From positions 1-17,364 of the forward strand of contig JAEDJU010000013.1 in the NCBI GenBank assembly GCA_016296195.1: a stretch of 17,364 nucleotides of DNA. Reading direction: 5' to 3'. This DNA is from Candidatus Methanomethylophilaceae archaeon. GTDB lineage: Archaea > Thermoplasmatota > Thermoplasmata > Methanomassiliicoccales > Methanomethylophilaceae. Made by a program: the position numbers and the translations under genes. Each line of letters begins with the position of its first letter. Within the stretch, counting starts at the first letter, position 1. Of the stretch, positions 1 through 7,690 are shown one piece after another. Under the pieces are notes generated by a model. It ran no database searches. It had not been told where the DNA came from and saw only the letters and a program-made list of their open reading frames with translations.

Positions 1-400
1 TGGCCTGCCTCTGGTTGTCGTTGAAGTATGCGGGGACGGTGATGACCGCCTTGTCTACGGTCTCTCCGAGGTAGGACTCCGCATCCTTCTTGATCTTCTG
101 AAGGATGAATGCGGAGATCTGCTGGGGAGTGTACTCCTTTCCGAGTGCGGTGACCTTCTCGCTGGATCCCATCTTCCTCTTGACGTTCTTGATGGTTCCG
201 TCGGGGTTGGTGACTGCCTGCCTCCTCGCAGGCTCTCCTACCAGGAGCTGTCCGTCCTTGGTGAATGCGACGTACGAGGGGAAGGATTTCCCTCCGACGC
301 TGGTTCCCTCTGCACTGGGGATCATCGTAGGCCTTCCACCCTCCATAATAGAGGCGGCCGAGTTGCTTGTTCCGAGGTCAATTCCGATTATTCTTGACAT
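1..400 (-). CDS. dnaK: Chaperone DnaK (Hsp70), N-terminal part, cut by the window edge
   Basis: Hsp70 is an ATP-driven cytosolic chaperone that binds exposed hydrophobic segments, with GrpE as its nucleotide exchange factor. About 133 codons are visible, starting at the ATG at 400-398. The protein opens [15 protein letters not shown], the phosphate-1 loop of the actin-like ATPase domain. Near the cut edge it reads [17 protein letters not shown], another Hsp70 signature. A GGTGA Shine-Dalgarno sequence lies about 6 nt ahead of the ATG. The gene follows grpE on the same strand with a 32-nt gap in which I see no convincing TATA box, so it is probably co-transcribed with grpE. The rest of the ATPase domain and the substrate-binding domain lie outside the window. 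Identity is secure. Confidence 0.97.
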   Translation of the reverse strand, partial: MSRIIGIDLGTSNSAASIMEGGRPTMIPSAEGTSVGGKSFPSYVAFTKDGQLLVGEPARRQAVTNPDGTIKNVKRKMGSSEKVTALGKEYTPQQISAFILQKIKKDAESYLGETVDKAVITVPAYFNDNQRQA

Positions 401-432
401 TTCTGCTCACCTACTTGTTTTTAAATCGTTTC

Positions 433-978
433 TTAAGCCGTTTTCTTTGTGACTTTCACTTTCGAGTACCTGAGGACCTTGCCGTTGAGGGTGTATCCCT
501 TCTGGAACACCTCCGCGACCATATCGTCCTCCTCACCCTCCACCGTGCACAGGGCCTCGTGGAAGTTGGGATCGAACTTGCCGTCTGCGGGAATCTCCTG
601 CAGACCGTTCGCCTCGAGGATCTTCATCAGGTTCGCCCTGACACCGGCGATCCCCTTGACGAACTCGGTCTCCTCACCGGCGTGCTCCAGGGCACGGTCC
701 AGGTCGTCCACGATGGTCAGCAGGTCCGAGACGATGGACGAACAGGCGTACTTCCTGTACTCCTCGTTCTCGCGCTGCGACCTCTTGCGGTAGTTGTCGA
801 AATCCGCCTGCAGCCTCCTGGCCATGTCCAGGTACTGCTCTGCCTTCGCCTGGGCCTCGGCGAGGGGATCCTTCTCCTCGACCTTCGGTTCCTCAGGCGT
901 CTCCGCAGCGGCCCCCTCCTCGGGAACCTCGTCCTTCTGTCTAGACTTACCAGTCATACGTAGAGCCTTCTTAATCAT
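433..978 (-). CDS. grpE: GrpE nucleotide exchange factor for DnaK
   Basis: GrpE releases ADP from DnaK and resets the chaperone cycle. The reading frame encodes 181 aa, a normal GrpE length. Residues about 8-70 are charged and Glu/Lys/Ala-rich, fitting the long N-terminal coiled-coil dimer. The core follows with FDNYRKRSQRE, the family hallmark GKFDPNFHEA, and the C-terminal beta domain (GYTLNGKVLRYSKVKV). The start is uncertain. The ATG at 978 has no clear Shine-Dalgarno sequence, while an in-frame ATG at 957 (MTGKSRQKD, 174 aa) has a weak AAGG about 10 nt upstream. The gene lies 53 nt downstream of the thermosome, with a hairpin in the gap, and 32 nt upstream of dnaK, the usual grpE-dnaK order. 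Confidence 0.95.
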   Translation of the reverse strand: MIKKALRMTGKSRQKDEVPEEGAAAETPEEPKVEEKDPLAEAQAKAEQYLDMARRLQADFDNYRKRSQRENEEYRKYACSSIVSDLLTIVDDLDRALEHAGEETEFVKGIAGVRANLMKILEANGLQEIPADGKFDPNFHEALCTVEGEEDDMVAEVFQKGYTLNGKVLRYSKVKVTKKTA

Positions 979-991
979 GGGATAATGGAAA

Positions 992-1011
992 GGGAGGTCG
1001 GACGACCTCCC
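992..1011 (-). terminator. Hairpin between thermosome and grpE, probable terminator or processing site
   Basis: Two perfect 8-nt arms, GGGAGGTC and GACCTCCC, flank a 4-nt loop (9 bp if the loop shrinks to 2 nt). The hairpin sits 20 nt after the thermosome stop codon. On the minus strand it is followed by only three T residues, so termination may be partial and some thermosome transcript may continue into grpE. Whether it terminates, is processed or affects grpE translation is inference. Confidence 0.5.
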
Positions 1012-1031
1012 TGTTTGGATTTTCAGGGGTT

Positions 1032-2663
1032 TCAGTCGTCCATTCCGGGGGGCATTCCGCCCTCTCCGACCTGGGGCATGGGGCTGGCGCGGGCCGCGAT
1101 GACATCGTCGATCCTGAGGATCATGACGGCTGCATCGGTAGCGGAGTTGATGGCCTGCTTTCCGATCCTGTGGGGCTCGATGACGTTGAGGGACATCATG
1201 TCCTCGACCTTTCCGGTGAAGGGGTTGAGTCCAGCGTACTTCTTTCCGCCCTTGTGCTGCTTCCTCATCTCGATGACGATGTCGATGGGGTCCAGTCCTG
1301 CGTTCTCGGCGAGTGTGGAGGGGATGATCTCCATTGCGGATGCGTAGGCCTCGATTGCGATCTGCTCTCTTCCTCCGACGGAGGCGGCGTAGTCACGGAG
1401 CTGCATTGCGATCTCCATTGCGGTGGATCCTCCTCCGGTGACCATCATTCCGTCCTCGATTGCGACCTTGACGACGGACCAGGCATCGACCAGGGACCTC
1501 TCGACCTCGTCTGCGACGTGGTTGGTTCCTCCCCTGACGAGCACGGAAACGGTCTTAGGGTCTTTGACTCCGGTGATGAATGTCATCTCCTCGTCCTCGA
1601 CCTTCTTGAGCTCGACGGTCTCGGCGTATCCGAGGTCGGATGCATCGATCTCAGCGATCTTGTTGACGATGTTGGCTCCGGTGGACCTTCCGAGCCTCTC
1701 CATGTCGGACTTCTTGACACGCCTGCAGGCGTAGATTCCCTCTTTGGCGAAGAAGTGCTGTGCGAGGTCGTCGATTCCCTTCTGGCAGAAGACGACGTTT
1801 GCTCCGGAGTTCTTGACCTTCATGACCATGTCCTTGAGCATCTTCTCCTCCTCGGCGATGAATCCTGCGAGCTGGCTGGGGTCGGTGATCTGGATCTTTG
1901 CGTCGATCTCGGTCTTCTTGACCTCGAAGGCTGCGTCGATCAGAGCGATCTTGGCCTCGTTGACGATCTTGGGCATGTTGGGCTGGACGGGCTCCTTGTC
2001 GATGATGAGTCCCTTGACGATGTAGGACTCCTCCATCTTGGCTCCTGCCTTCTTGACGGTCTGGATGTTCTTGAGGTCCACGACGTTGTTGCCCTCCTTG
2101 TCCTTGTCCACGACGGTCCTGACGGCGTCGACGATCATGTCGGAGAAGTACTCCTTGGCGTTGTTGACCTGCTTGGAGTTCATCGCTGCCTGTGCGATCA
2201 GCTTGAGGGTCTCGGTGTCATCGAGTGTGACCTTCATGGCGACGTCGTTGAGGACCTGCTGGGCCTTGTCGTTTGCGAGCCTGTATCCGCTTGCGATGAT
2301 GGTGGGGTGGACGTTGGCATCGATCAGGTCGGTGGCCTTCTTGAGGAGCTCACCGGCGAGGATGACGGATGTTGTGGTTCCGTCTCCGACCTCTGCATCC
2401 TGGGTCTTTGCGACCTCGACGAGCATCTTGGCTGCGGGGTGCTGGACATCCATCTCCTTCAGGATGGTGACTCCGTCGTTGGTGATGACGACGTCTCCCA
2501 TGGAGTCGACGAGCATCTTGTCCATTCCGCGGGGTCCGAGGCTGCTCCTGACTGCGTCAGAGATTGCCCTTGCTGCGGCGATGTTGTTGAACTGAGCGTC
2601 CTTTCCTTTCTCCCTCTTGGTTCCTTCCCTGAGGATGATGACGGGGGCGTTTCCCATTCCCAT
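1032..2663 (-). CDS. thsA: Thermosome subunit (group II chaperonin)
   Basis: This archaeal chaperonin subunit assembles into a double-ring cage with a built-in lid and folds cytosolic proteins using ATP. The product is 543 aa, typical of the family. ATP-site signatures are present: SLGPRGMDKM at residues 41-50, VITNDGVTIL at 59-68 and VGDGTTTSVIL at 92-102. VTGGGSTAMEIA and the Gly/Met-rich tail (MPPGMDD) lie near the C-terminus. The frame can be opened at a TTG five codons earlier, but the ATG at 2663-2661 is the better start: GGAGG lies 8 nt ahead of it and overlaps that TTG region. A TATA box and a repeated CTAACT element lie upstream. The subunit class (alpha, beta or another paralogue) cannot be settled here, so the symbol is provisional. 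Confidence 0.95.
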   Translation of the reverse strand: MGMGNAPVIILREGTKREKGKDAQFNNIAAARAISDAVRSSLGPRGMDKMLVDSMGDVVITNDGVTILKEMDVQHPAAKMLVEVAKTQDAEVGDGTTTSVILAGELLKKATDLIDANVHPTIIASGYRLANDKAQQVLNDVAMKVTLDDTETLKLIAQAAMNSKQVNNAKEYFSDMIVDAVRTVVDKDKEGNNVVDLKNIQTVKKAGAKMEESYIVKGLIIDKEPVQPNMPKIVNEAKIALIDAAFEVKKTEIDAKIQITDPSQLAGFIAEEEKMLKDMVMKVKNSGANVVFCQKGIDDLAQHFFAKEGIYACRRVKKSDMERLGRSTGANIVNKIAEIDASDLGYAETVELKKVEDEEMTFITGVKDPKTVSVLVRGGTNHVADEVERSLVDAWSVVKVAIEDGMMVTGGGSTAMEIAMQLRDYAASVGGREQIAIEAYASAMEIIPSTLAENAGLDPIDIVIEMRKQHKGGKKYAGLNPFTGKVEDMMSLNVIEPHRIGKQAINSATDAAVMILRIDDVIAARASPMPQVGEGGMPPGMDD

Positions 2664-2682
2664 TTTTAATTCCTCCAATATT

Positions 2683-2704
2683 TTCCTAACTAGGAATACT
2701 AACT
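2683..2704 (-). promoter_or_regulatory. Candidate heat-shock operator over the thermosome transcription start
   Basis: On the plus strand, CTAACT occurs at 2686-2691 and again at 2699-2704, a direct repeat with a 13-nt period. The first copy lies in an inverted repeat TTCCTA-AC-TAGGAA (2683-2696). The elements lie about 20-45 nt downstream of the TATA box, over the predicted transcription start, a usual place for an archaeal repressor. Archaeal heat-shock repressors such as Archaeoglobus HSR1 are reported to bind CTAAC-containing palindromes. The similarity is suggestive only. Confidence 0.4.
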
Positions 2705-2723
2705 GCTGTGAAGTTTGTTCTTC

Positions 2724-2731
2724 TATATAAA
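2724..2731 (-). promoter_or_regulatory. TATA box of the thermosome gene
   Basis: The minus strand reads TTTATATA, a close match to the archaeal TATA consensus. Counting about 26 nt downstream puts transcription start near 2700, giving a leader of roughly 37 nt that carries the GGAGG ribosome-binding site. Confidence 0.7.
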
Positions 2732-2793
2732 TCTGACTTATCTGAACACCATATCTCCGATAGGATTCGAAGGGTCATCGGAAGGTCCGTCCG

Positions 2794-2803
2794 GGACATG
2801 TCC
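2794..2803. promoter_or_regulatory. Perfect palindrome next to the tfoX-like TATA box
   Basis: GGACATGTCC is a perfect 10-bp palindrome ending 3 nt before the TATA-like element at 2807. It occupies the position where the TFB recognition element would be expected. A repressor or activator site is possible. A 10-bp palindrome can occur by chance, so confidence is low. Confidence 0.25.
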
Positions 2804-2806
2804 AGA

Positions 2807-2812
2807 TATATT
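2807..2812 (+). promoter_or_regulatory. TATA-like element of the TfoX-domain gene (leaderless arrangement)
   Basis: TATATT begins 26 nt before the ATG at 2833, and no Shine-Dalgarno sequence precedes that ATG. The spacing puts transcription start at or within a few bases of the start codon, which fits a leaderless archaeal mRNA. Confidence 0.5.
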
Positions 2813-2832
2813 CCCAATGATATCCAGACACC

Positions 2833-3150
2833 ATGTCGAGTGAGGAGGAACGCCTGGAGCAGGTGGTCGAGATGCTGTCTCCCCTGGGCGAGATCACATG
2901 GAAAGAGATGATGGGCGAATACCTGCTGTATCTGGACAGATTCGGATTCGGTGGCATCTACGATGACAGGCTCATGTTGAAGCCCACACCGTCGGTTGAC
3001 AGGATGATCCCCGATGCGCCGCGCGAGGCACCATACCCCGGAGCAGGGGCCATGGTTGTTGCAGATAGTGTCCCTCTGGAGATTCTGATGGAACTGCTGC
3101 CGCAGATGTGCTTCGAACTGCCCAAAAAGAAAGCATGCAGGCCCTTCTGA
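2833..3150 (+). CDS. TfoX N-terminal domain protein
   Basis: This 105-aa protein matches the TfoX N-terminal domain by its pattern. It has an opening helix (MSSEEERLEQVVEMLSPLG), a Lys-Glu-Met-Met-Gly-Glu-Tyr segment, GGIYDDRLMLKPTPS at about residues 39-53, and a closing proline/lysine segment PKKKACRPF. In gamma-proteobacteria TfoX/Sxy regulates competence, but there the domain is followed by a second one. Stand-alone copies are widespread and of unknown function, and nothing here implies competence. The start is supported by the family-like N-terminus and the TATA spacing. The gene is divergent from the thermosome and convergent with gltB, with a shared hairpin between them. No DNA-binding helix-turn-helix is evident. 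Confidence 0.8.
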   Translation: MSSEEERLEQVVEMLSPLGEITWKEMMGEYLLYLDRFGFGGIYDDRLMLKPTPSVDRMIPDAPREAPYPGAGAMVVADSVPLEILMELLPQMCFELPKKKACRPF

Positions 3151-3227
3151 ACGGTCGAAACCCTGGAAAGTTGAAAAAATCGGTTGGAAGATCGTGCGAA
3201 TGGTCTCGATAACCTCTTTGGGACCAT

Positions 3228-3252
3228 GACCGTGGGGACAAGCCCCACGGTC
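3228..3252. terminator. Bidirectional terminator-like hairpin between tfoX-like gene and gltB
   Basis: Arms GACCGTGGGG and CCCCACGGTC form a perfect 10-bp stem with a 5-nt loop. It lies between the ends of two convergent genes, 77 nt after the plus-strand stop and 11 nt after the minus-strand stop. The plus-strand side continues into an AT-rich stretch with a short T-run, so it could serve both genes. Confidence 0.6.
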
Positions 3253-3263
3253 CGATTATTGTT

Positions 3264-6200
3264 TCACTCGGATTCCTGCTCCAGGAGCAACTTGTATCCG
3301 ACGGGCATGACCTTGATGAACATGGGAAGGTAGCTGTCCCAGTCCTTCAGGATCCTCTCGGCCTTCGCGCTTCCGGTGTACCTGAGGTGGTCCTCTATGA
3401 TGCCCTTCAGCTCGGCGACATCCTTCTCGGACTCCACGAGGGACAGTTCGACCATATCCATGTTGCAATGCCTGTCGAAGTCACCGTCCTCGTCGAGGAC
3501 ATAGGCGATACCTGCGGACATTCCGGCGGCGAAGTTCCTGCCGCACCTGCCGAGCACGACGACACGACCTCCGGTCATGTACTCACAGCAATGGTCTCCG
3601 GCACCCTCCGATACGGCCACGGCACCGCTGTTCCTCACGCAGAACCTCTCACCGACGGAACCCGCGGCGTAGAGCTCTCCGGATGTCGCACCGTACATCA
3701 GGGTGTTACCGGCGATGACGTTGCCGCAGGGAACCTCCCTGTCATGGGTGAGGATGATCCTTCCGCCGGAGAGACCCTTTCCAACGTAGTCGTTGGCGAG
3801 TCCCTTCATCCTGAAGGTCACACCCTTGGTGAGGAACGCACCGAAGCTCTGTCCGGCGGCACCGACGAACGTTATGTCCAAAGTATCATCCTTCAGGTCG
3901 GCACCCCTGCGGACGATCTCTCCGGACAGCATCACACCCACGGAACGGTCGACGTTGGTGAGCCTGTAGACCTGCTCGGTCCTCCTGCCCGTCCTGATAG
4001 CCTCGCCGCAGTCCTCCAGGATCCTCCTGTCGAACACACGGGCGAGGATGTCGGTCTGACCGGATCCGATCCTCCTGTCACCGTCGAGGGTCACGAACAT
4101 GGGCGTGAGGTCCATGTGGGACGGCTTGCCCTCTGTGGGCTTCACCTTCAGCAGGTCCGCACGGCCGACGATCTCGTCCAGGGACCTGAATCCCATGCGG
4201 GCCAGGGTGGCCCTGACGTCCTCGGCCATGAACCTCCAGTACCTGATGACCTCATCGGCGTTGGACCTGAACTTGGCCCTCCTCTCGGGGTCCTGTGTGG
4301 CGATACCGACGGGACACGTGTTGGTGTGGCACTTGCGGCACATCACGCATCCCATGGCGACCATGGGCGATGTGGCGAACCCGAACTCCTCTGCACCCAG
4401 CAGGGCGGCGACGATCACGTCCCTGGCGGTCTTCATCTGACCGTCCACCTGCAGACGAACGCGTCCGCGGAGACCGTTGATCATGAGAGTCTGCTGGACC
4501 TCGGCCAATCCGGTCTCCCAGGGGGATCCGGCATACCTTATGGAGGACAGGGGACTGGCTCCGGTACCACCGTCTCCGGATGATATCAGTATCATGTCGG
4601 CACCGGCCTTCGCGACACCTGCCGCGACGGTTCCCACACCGGCCTCGGAGACCAGCTTCACACTGATGCGTGCGGAGGGGTTGATGCACTTGAGGTCGAA
4701 GATCAGCTGCTTCAGATCCTCGATGGAATAGATGTCGTGGTGTGGCGGAGGTGAGATCAGGGTGATTCCGGGCAATGTGTGCCTGGTGGCCGCGATTACG
4801 GCATCGACCTTGAATCCCATCAGCTGACCGCCCTCTCCGGGCTTGGCACCCTGTGCGACCTTGATCTGGAGTTCGTCCGCGTTGACCAGGTACTCTGCGG
4901 TGACACCGAACCTTCCGGAGGCCACCTGCTTGACGGCAGACCTGAGGTTCCTGCCATCGGGCTGAACCTTGAACCTGACCGGGTCCTCTCCTCCCTCACC
5001 GGTGTTGCTCTGGGAACCGATCCTGTTCATGGCCTCGGCGAGGCACTCGTGGGACTCCTTGCTGATGGCACCGAACGATATGGCACCGGCGACGAACCTC
5101 CTCATGATGGATTCGACGGACTCGACCTCGTCGATCGGGACGGGTGTGCCCTCAGTCACATCCAGCAAGTCGCGGATGAAGAAGTTCCCGTTGTCCTCGA
5201 TCTCGGCGAAGCGATGGTACTCCTCCGCACTGTCCTCGCGGACGGCCGCATGGAGGGCCTTTATGGAATCGGGGGTCCAGCAGTGCCTCTCCCCGTCCTT
5301 CCTGTATGTGTAGATGCCCTGATCTGTCCCGAGGGGGTCGTCATCGGAGGAGATGGCGGCCTCGTGGATGCGGAGGTATTCATGGGCGATGTCGTCCAGT
5401 CCGATTCCGCAGACCTTGGAGGATGTGTCACCGAAGTACTTCGATGCCACTCCGCGGTCGATACCGACGGCCTCGAAGAGCCTGGAACCGCGATAGGACC
5501 TGATGGTCGCTATTCCCATCTTGGACATTATCTTGAGGAGACCCTTGTCGGTGGCCTTCAGGTAGTTGCGCTCGGCGGTGTCGGCATCGATGTGGATCCT
5601 GCCCTTGGACACGAGGTCCTCGATGACCGCCAGGGCCATGTACGGATTGACGGCGTTGGCACCGTATCCGATGAGCAATGCGAAGTGCATGGTCTCCCTG
5701 GGTTCACCCGACTCCACGACCAATGCTGTCTGGATCCTCTTCCTGCGGTTGATCAGATGCTGATGGACCGCGGACAGGGCCAGGAGACTGGGCATGGGGA
5801 CCTCCCCCTCGGGAACGTTCCTGTCTGACAGTATGATATATGCGGCTCCCGCATCCACGGCGGCCTCGGCCTTGGCGCACAGCAGGTCCAATGCGGACTC
5901 CAGCACTCCGGGCTCGGAGGATGCCTTGAATGTCGTCGGGATGGTCACCGCCGTGAATCCCCTGTACCTGAGGTTCTTGAGCAGGTCCAGCTCCCTGTTG
6001 GTGATGACGGGATGTCTGGCCTTCACGACCTTGCAGAGCTTCGGGGTGGGATCGAGGATGTTCTGATGGACGGACCCTATGTATCCCATGGTGGACATGA
6101 CCAATTCCTCCCTGATCGGGTCGATCGGGGGGTTCGTGACCTGTGCGAACTGCTGGCGGAAGTAGTTGAACAGCATCTGCGGGCGGTCGGACATGATGGC

Positions 6201-7685
6201 CAGGGGGACGTCGAATCCGGTGGAACCGGTTCCCTCCTTGCCCTGGACCGCCATGGGCTCGATGATCCTGTCAACATCCTCGGCCGAGTATGAGAACTGC
6301 CTGAGGCGGGGCACGTATGAATCGATGGTACGGCCGACCTGCCTTCCGGAGGACAGACTGTCCAGGTCCAGACGGTTCTTCTCCAGCCAATCACGGTAGG
6401 GGTATAGGGATGCGAAGCTCGCCTTGATGTCGCTGTCGCGGATGATCCTGCCCTCGGTGGTGTCGATCATGATCATCTTTCCGGGCTTCAGACGTCCGGT
6501 CTCGACCATGTGCGACTCCTCCATGGGGATCACACCCGCCTCCGATGCCAGGATCATCATGCCGTCGTCGGTGACGCAGTACCTGGCGGGACGCAGACCG
6601 TTCCTGTCGAGCATACCTCCCGCACACCTTCCGTCGGTGAACAGGACGGCGGCCGGACCGTCCCAGGGCTCCATCAGGATGGAGTGGTACTCGTAATAGG
6701 CCTTGAGACTGTCCGGAATAGGATTCTTGTCGTTCCATGACTCGGGGATCATGATGGAGAGTGCGTTGGGCATCTCCTTCCCGGACATGGTCAGGAACTC
6801 GAAGACGTTGTCAAGTGTTGCACTGTCGCTCATGCCGGACTGCATGATGGGACAGATGGACTGTATGTCGGGCAGGAGCTCCGACTCCATGACGCTCTCG
6901 CGGGCCTGCATCCAGGACCTGTTGGAACGGATCGTGTTGATCTCACCGTTGTGGCAGAGCATCCTGAAGGGCTGGGCCAGCTTCCATGCAGGGAGGGTGT
7001 TGGTGCTGAACCTGGAGTGGACCATGGCGATGGCGGAGTCGAAATCCGGGTCGGAGAGGTCCAGGTAGTAGTCCCTGAGCTGTTCCGGCGTGAGCATCCC
7101 CTTGTACACCATGCACCTGGTGGACAGGCTGCATATGTAGAACTGGTCCGCCGATGCGGATCCGGAGGCGGCGATGCGGTTGCTGACCTGCTTCCTGACC
7201 CTGTAGAGCTTGTGCTCCAGGACCTCGGGGCTGTCATATGATGTGACGAACACCTGGACGATCCTGGGCTCCCCCTCGAGGGCCATGGGTCCGGGGACCG
7301 AATGGTCGACGGGCACGTCCCTCTCGGCGATTATGTAGAGCGCGTTGTCGGCGCAGACCTCCCTGAAGAGGGCCATGCAACTCTCGGCGCATGACCCCTC
7401 CTGGGGAAGGAAGAAGAGTCCGGTCCCGTACCTTCCGGCCTCGGGAACCGGTATCCTCAGTTTCCTGATGAACTCATGGGGGATCTGGACGAGGATTCCG
7501 GAACCGTCACCGGTCTTCCCATCCCCGTTCTCCGCACCCCTGTGGGCCATGTTCTCCAGCAGCTGGAGGCCGTACTCCACTATGCGGTGCTCCTTCCTAC
7601 CGTCTATGTTGACGGCCATTCCCACCCCGCAGGCGTCATGCTCGTAGGATGGGTCGTAAAGACCTATTGATCCCCCGTTCATCAT
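3264..7685 (-). CDS. gltB: Glutamate synthase large chain (GOGAT), full-length
   Basis: GltB turns glutamine plus 2-oxoglutarate into two glutamates. The product is 1473 aa, the full bacterial-type length. The N-terminal glutaminase domain has its catalytic cysteine at about residue 19 (EHDACGVG), so an 18-residue propeptide would be removed. The FMN synthase domain carries DGGTGASP near 1036-1043. The iron-sulphur loop is C1113-x2-C1116-x2-C1119-x4-C1124 followed by PVG; C1116 is extra to the usual three-cysteine 3Fe-4S pattern. The GXGXG beta-helix domain follows from about 1270 (VGAAGQSFGAF). Translation starts at tandem ATGs (7685 and 7682); a GAGGG ribosome site overlaps the glnN stop only 5 nt upstream, so the genes are translationally coupled. 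The frame stays open upstream inside glnN, but that stretch is not coding. No gltD small subunit is present, leaving the electron donor (ferredoxin or a distant GltD) open. Confidence 0.96.
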   Translation of the reverse strand: MMNGGSIGLYDPSYEHDACGVGMAVNIDGRKEHRIVEYGLQLLENMAHRGAENGDGKTGDGSGILVQIPHEFIRKLRIPVPEAGRYGTGLFFLPQEGSCAESCMALFREVCADNALYIIAERDVPVDHSVPGPMALEGEPRIVQVFVTSYDSPEVLEHKLYRVRKQVSNRIAASGSASADQFYICSLSTRCMVYKGMLTPEQLRDYYLDLSDPDFDSAIAMVHSRFSTNTLPAWKLAQPFRMLCHNGEINTIRSNRSWMQARESVMESELLPDIQSICPIMQSGMSDSATLDNVFEFLTMSGKEMPNALSIMIPESWNDKNPIPDSLKAYYEYHSILMEPWDGPAAVLFTDGRCAGGMLDRNGLRPARYCVTDDGMMILASEAGVIPMEESHMVETGRLKPGKMIMIDTTEGRIIRDSDIKASFASLYPYRDWLEKNRLDLDSLSSGRQVGRTIDSYVPRLRQFSYSAEDVDRIIEPMAVQGKEGTGSTGFDVPLAIMSDRPQMLFNYFRQQFAQVTNPPIDPIREELVMSTMGYIGSVHQNILDPTPKLCKVVKARHPVITNRELDLLKNLRYRGFTAVTIPTTFKASSEPGVLESALDLLCAKAEAAVDAGAAYIILSDRNVPEGEVPMPSLLALSAVHQHLINRRKRIQTALVVESGEPRETMHFALLIGYGANAVNPYMALAVIEDLVSKGRIHIDADTAERNYLKATDKGLLKIMSKMGIATIRSYRGSRLFEAVGIDRGVASKYFGDTSSKVCGIGLDDIAHEYLRIHEAAISSDDDPLGTDQGIYTYRKDGERHCWTPDSIKALHAAVREDSAEEYHRFAEIEDNGNFFIRDLLDVTEGTPVPIDEVESVESIMRRFVAGAISFGAISKESHECLAEAMNRIGSQSNTGEGGEDPVRFKVQPDGRNLRSAVKQVASGRFGVTAEYLVNADELQIKVAQGAKPGEGGQLMGFKVDAVIAATRHTLPGITLISPPPHHDIYSIEDLKQLIFDLKCINPSARISVKLVSEAGVGTVAAGVAKAGADMILISSGDGGTGASPLSSIRYAGSPWETGLAEVQQTLMINGLRGRVRLQVDGQMKTARDVIVAALLGAEEFGFATSPMVAMGCVMCRKCHTNTCPVGIATQDPERRAKFRSNADEVIRYWRFMAEDVRATLARMGFRSLDEIVGRADLLKVKPTEGKPSHMDLTPMFVTLDGDRRIGSGQTDILARVFDRRILEDCGEAIRTGRRTEQVYRLTNVDRSVGVMLSGEIVRRGADLKDDTLDITFVGAAGQSFGAFLTKGVTFRMKGLANDYVGKGLSGGRIILTHDREVPCGNVIAGNTLMYGATSGELYAAGSVGERFCVRNSGAVAVSEGAGDHCCEYMTGGRVVVLGRCGRNFAAGMSAGIAYVLDEDGDFDRHCNMDMVELSLVESEKDVAELKGIIEDHLRYTGSAKAERILKDWDSYLPMFIKVMPVGYKLLLEQESE

Positions 7686-7690
7686 AACCC

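Noticed and set aside
1170..2669. Long plus-strand open frame (499 codons) antisense to the thermosome gene
   Set aside because: Its product is dominated by Leu, Asp, Gly, Val and Cys, a typical antisense shadow of a GC-biased gene. The minus-strand frame encodes a clear thermosome.
2664..2678. TTG start five codons upstream for the thermosome
   Set aside because: The TTG lies inside the GGAGG ribosome-binding site that serves the ATG at 2663, so it is not the start.
3387..5828. Long plus-strand frames antisense to gltB (3387-4583 and 4779-5828)
   Set aside because: Low-complexity Gly/Asp/Leu/Val products with no domain pattern, fully inside the unambiguous gltB gene on the other strand.
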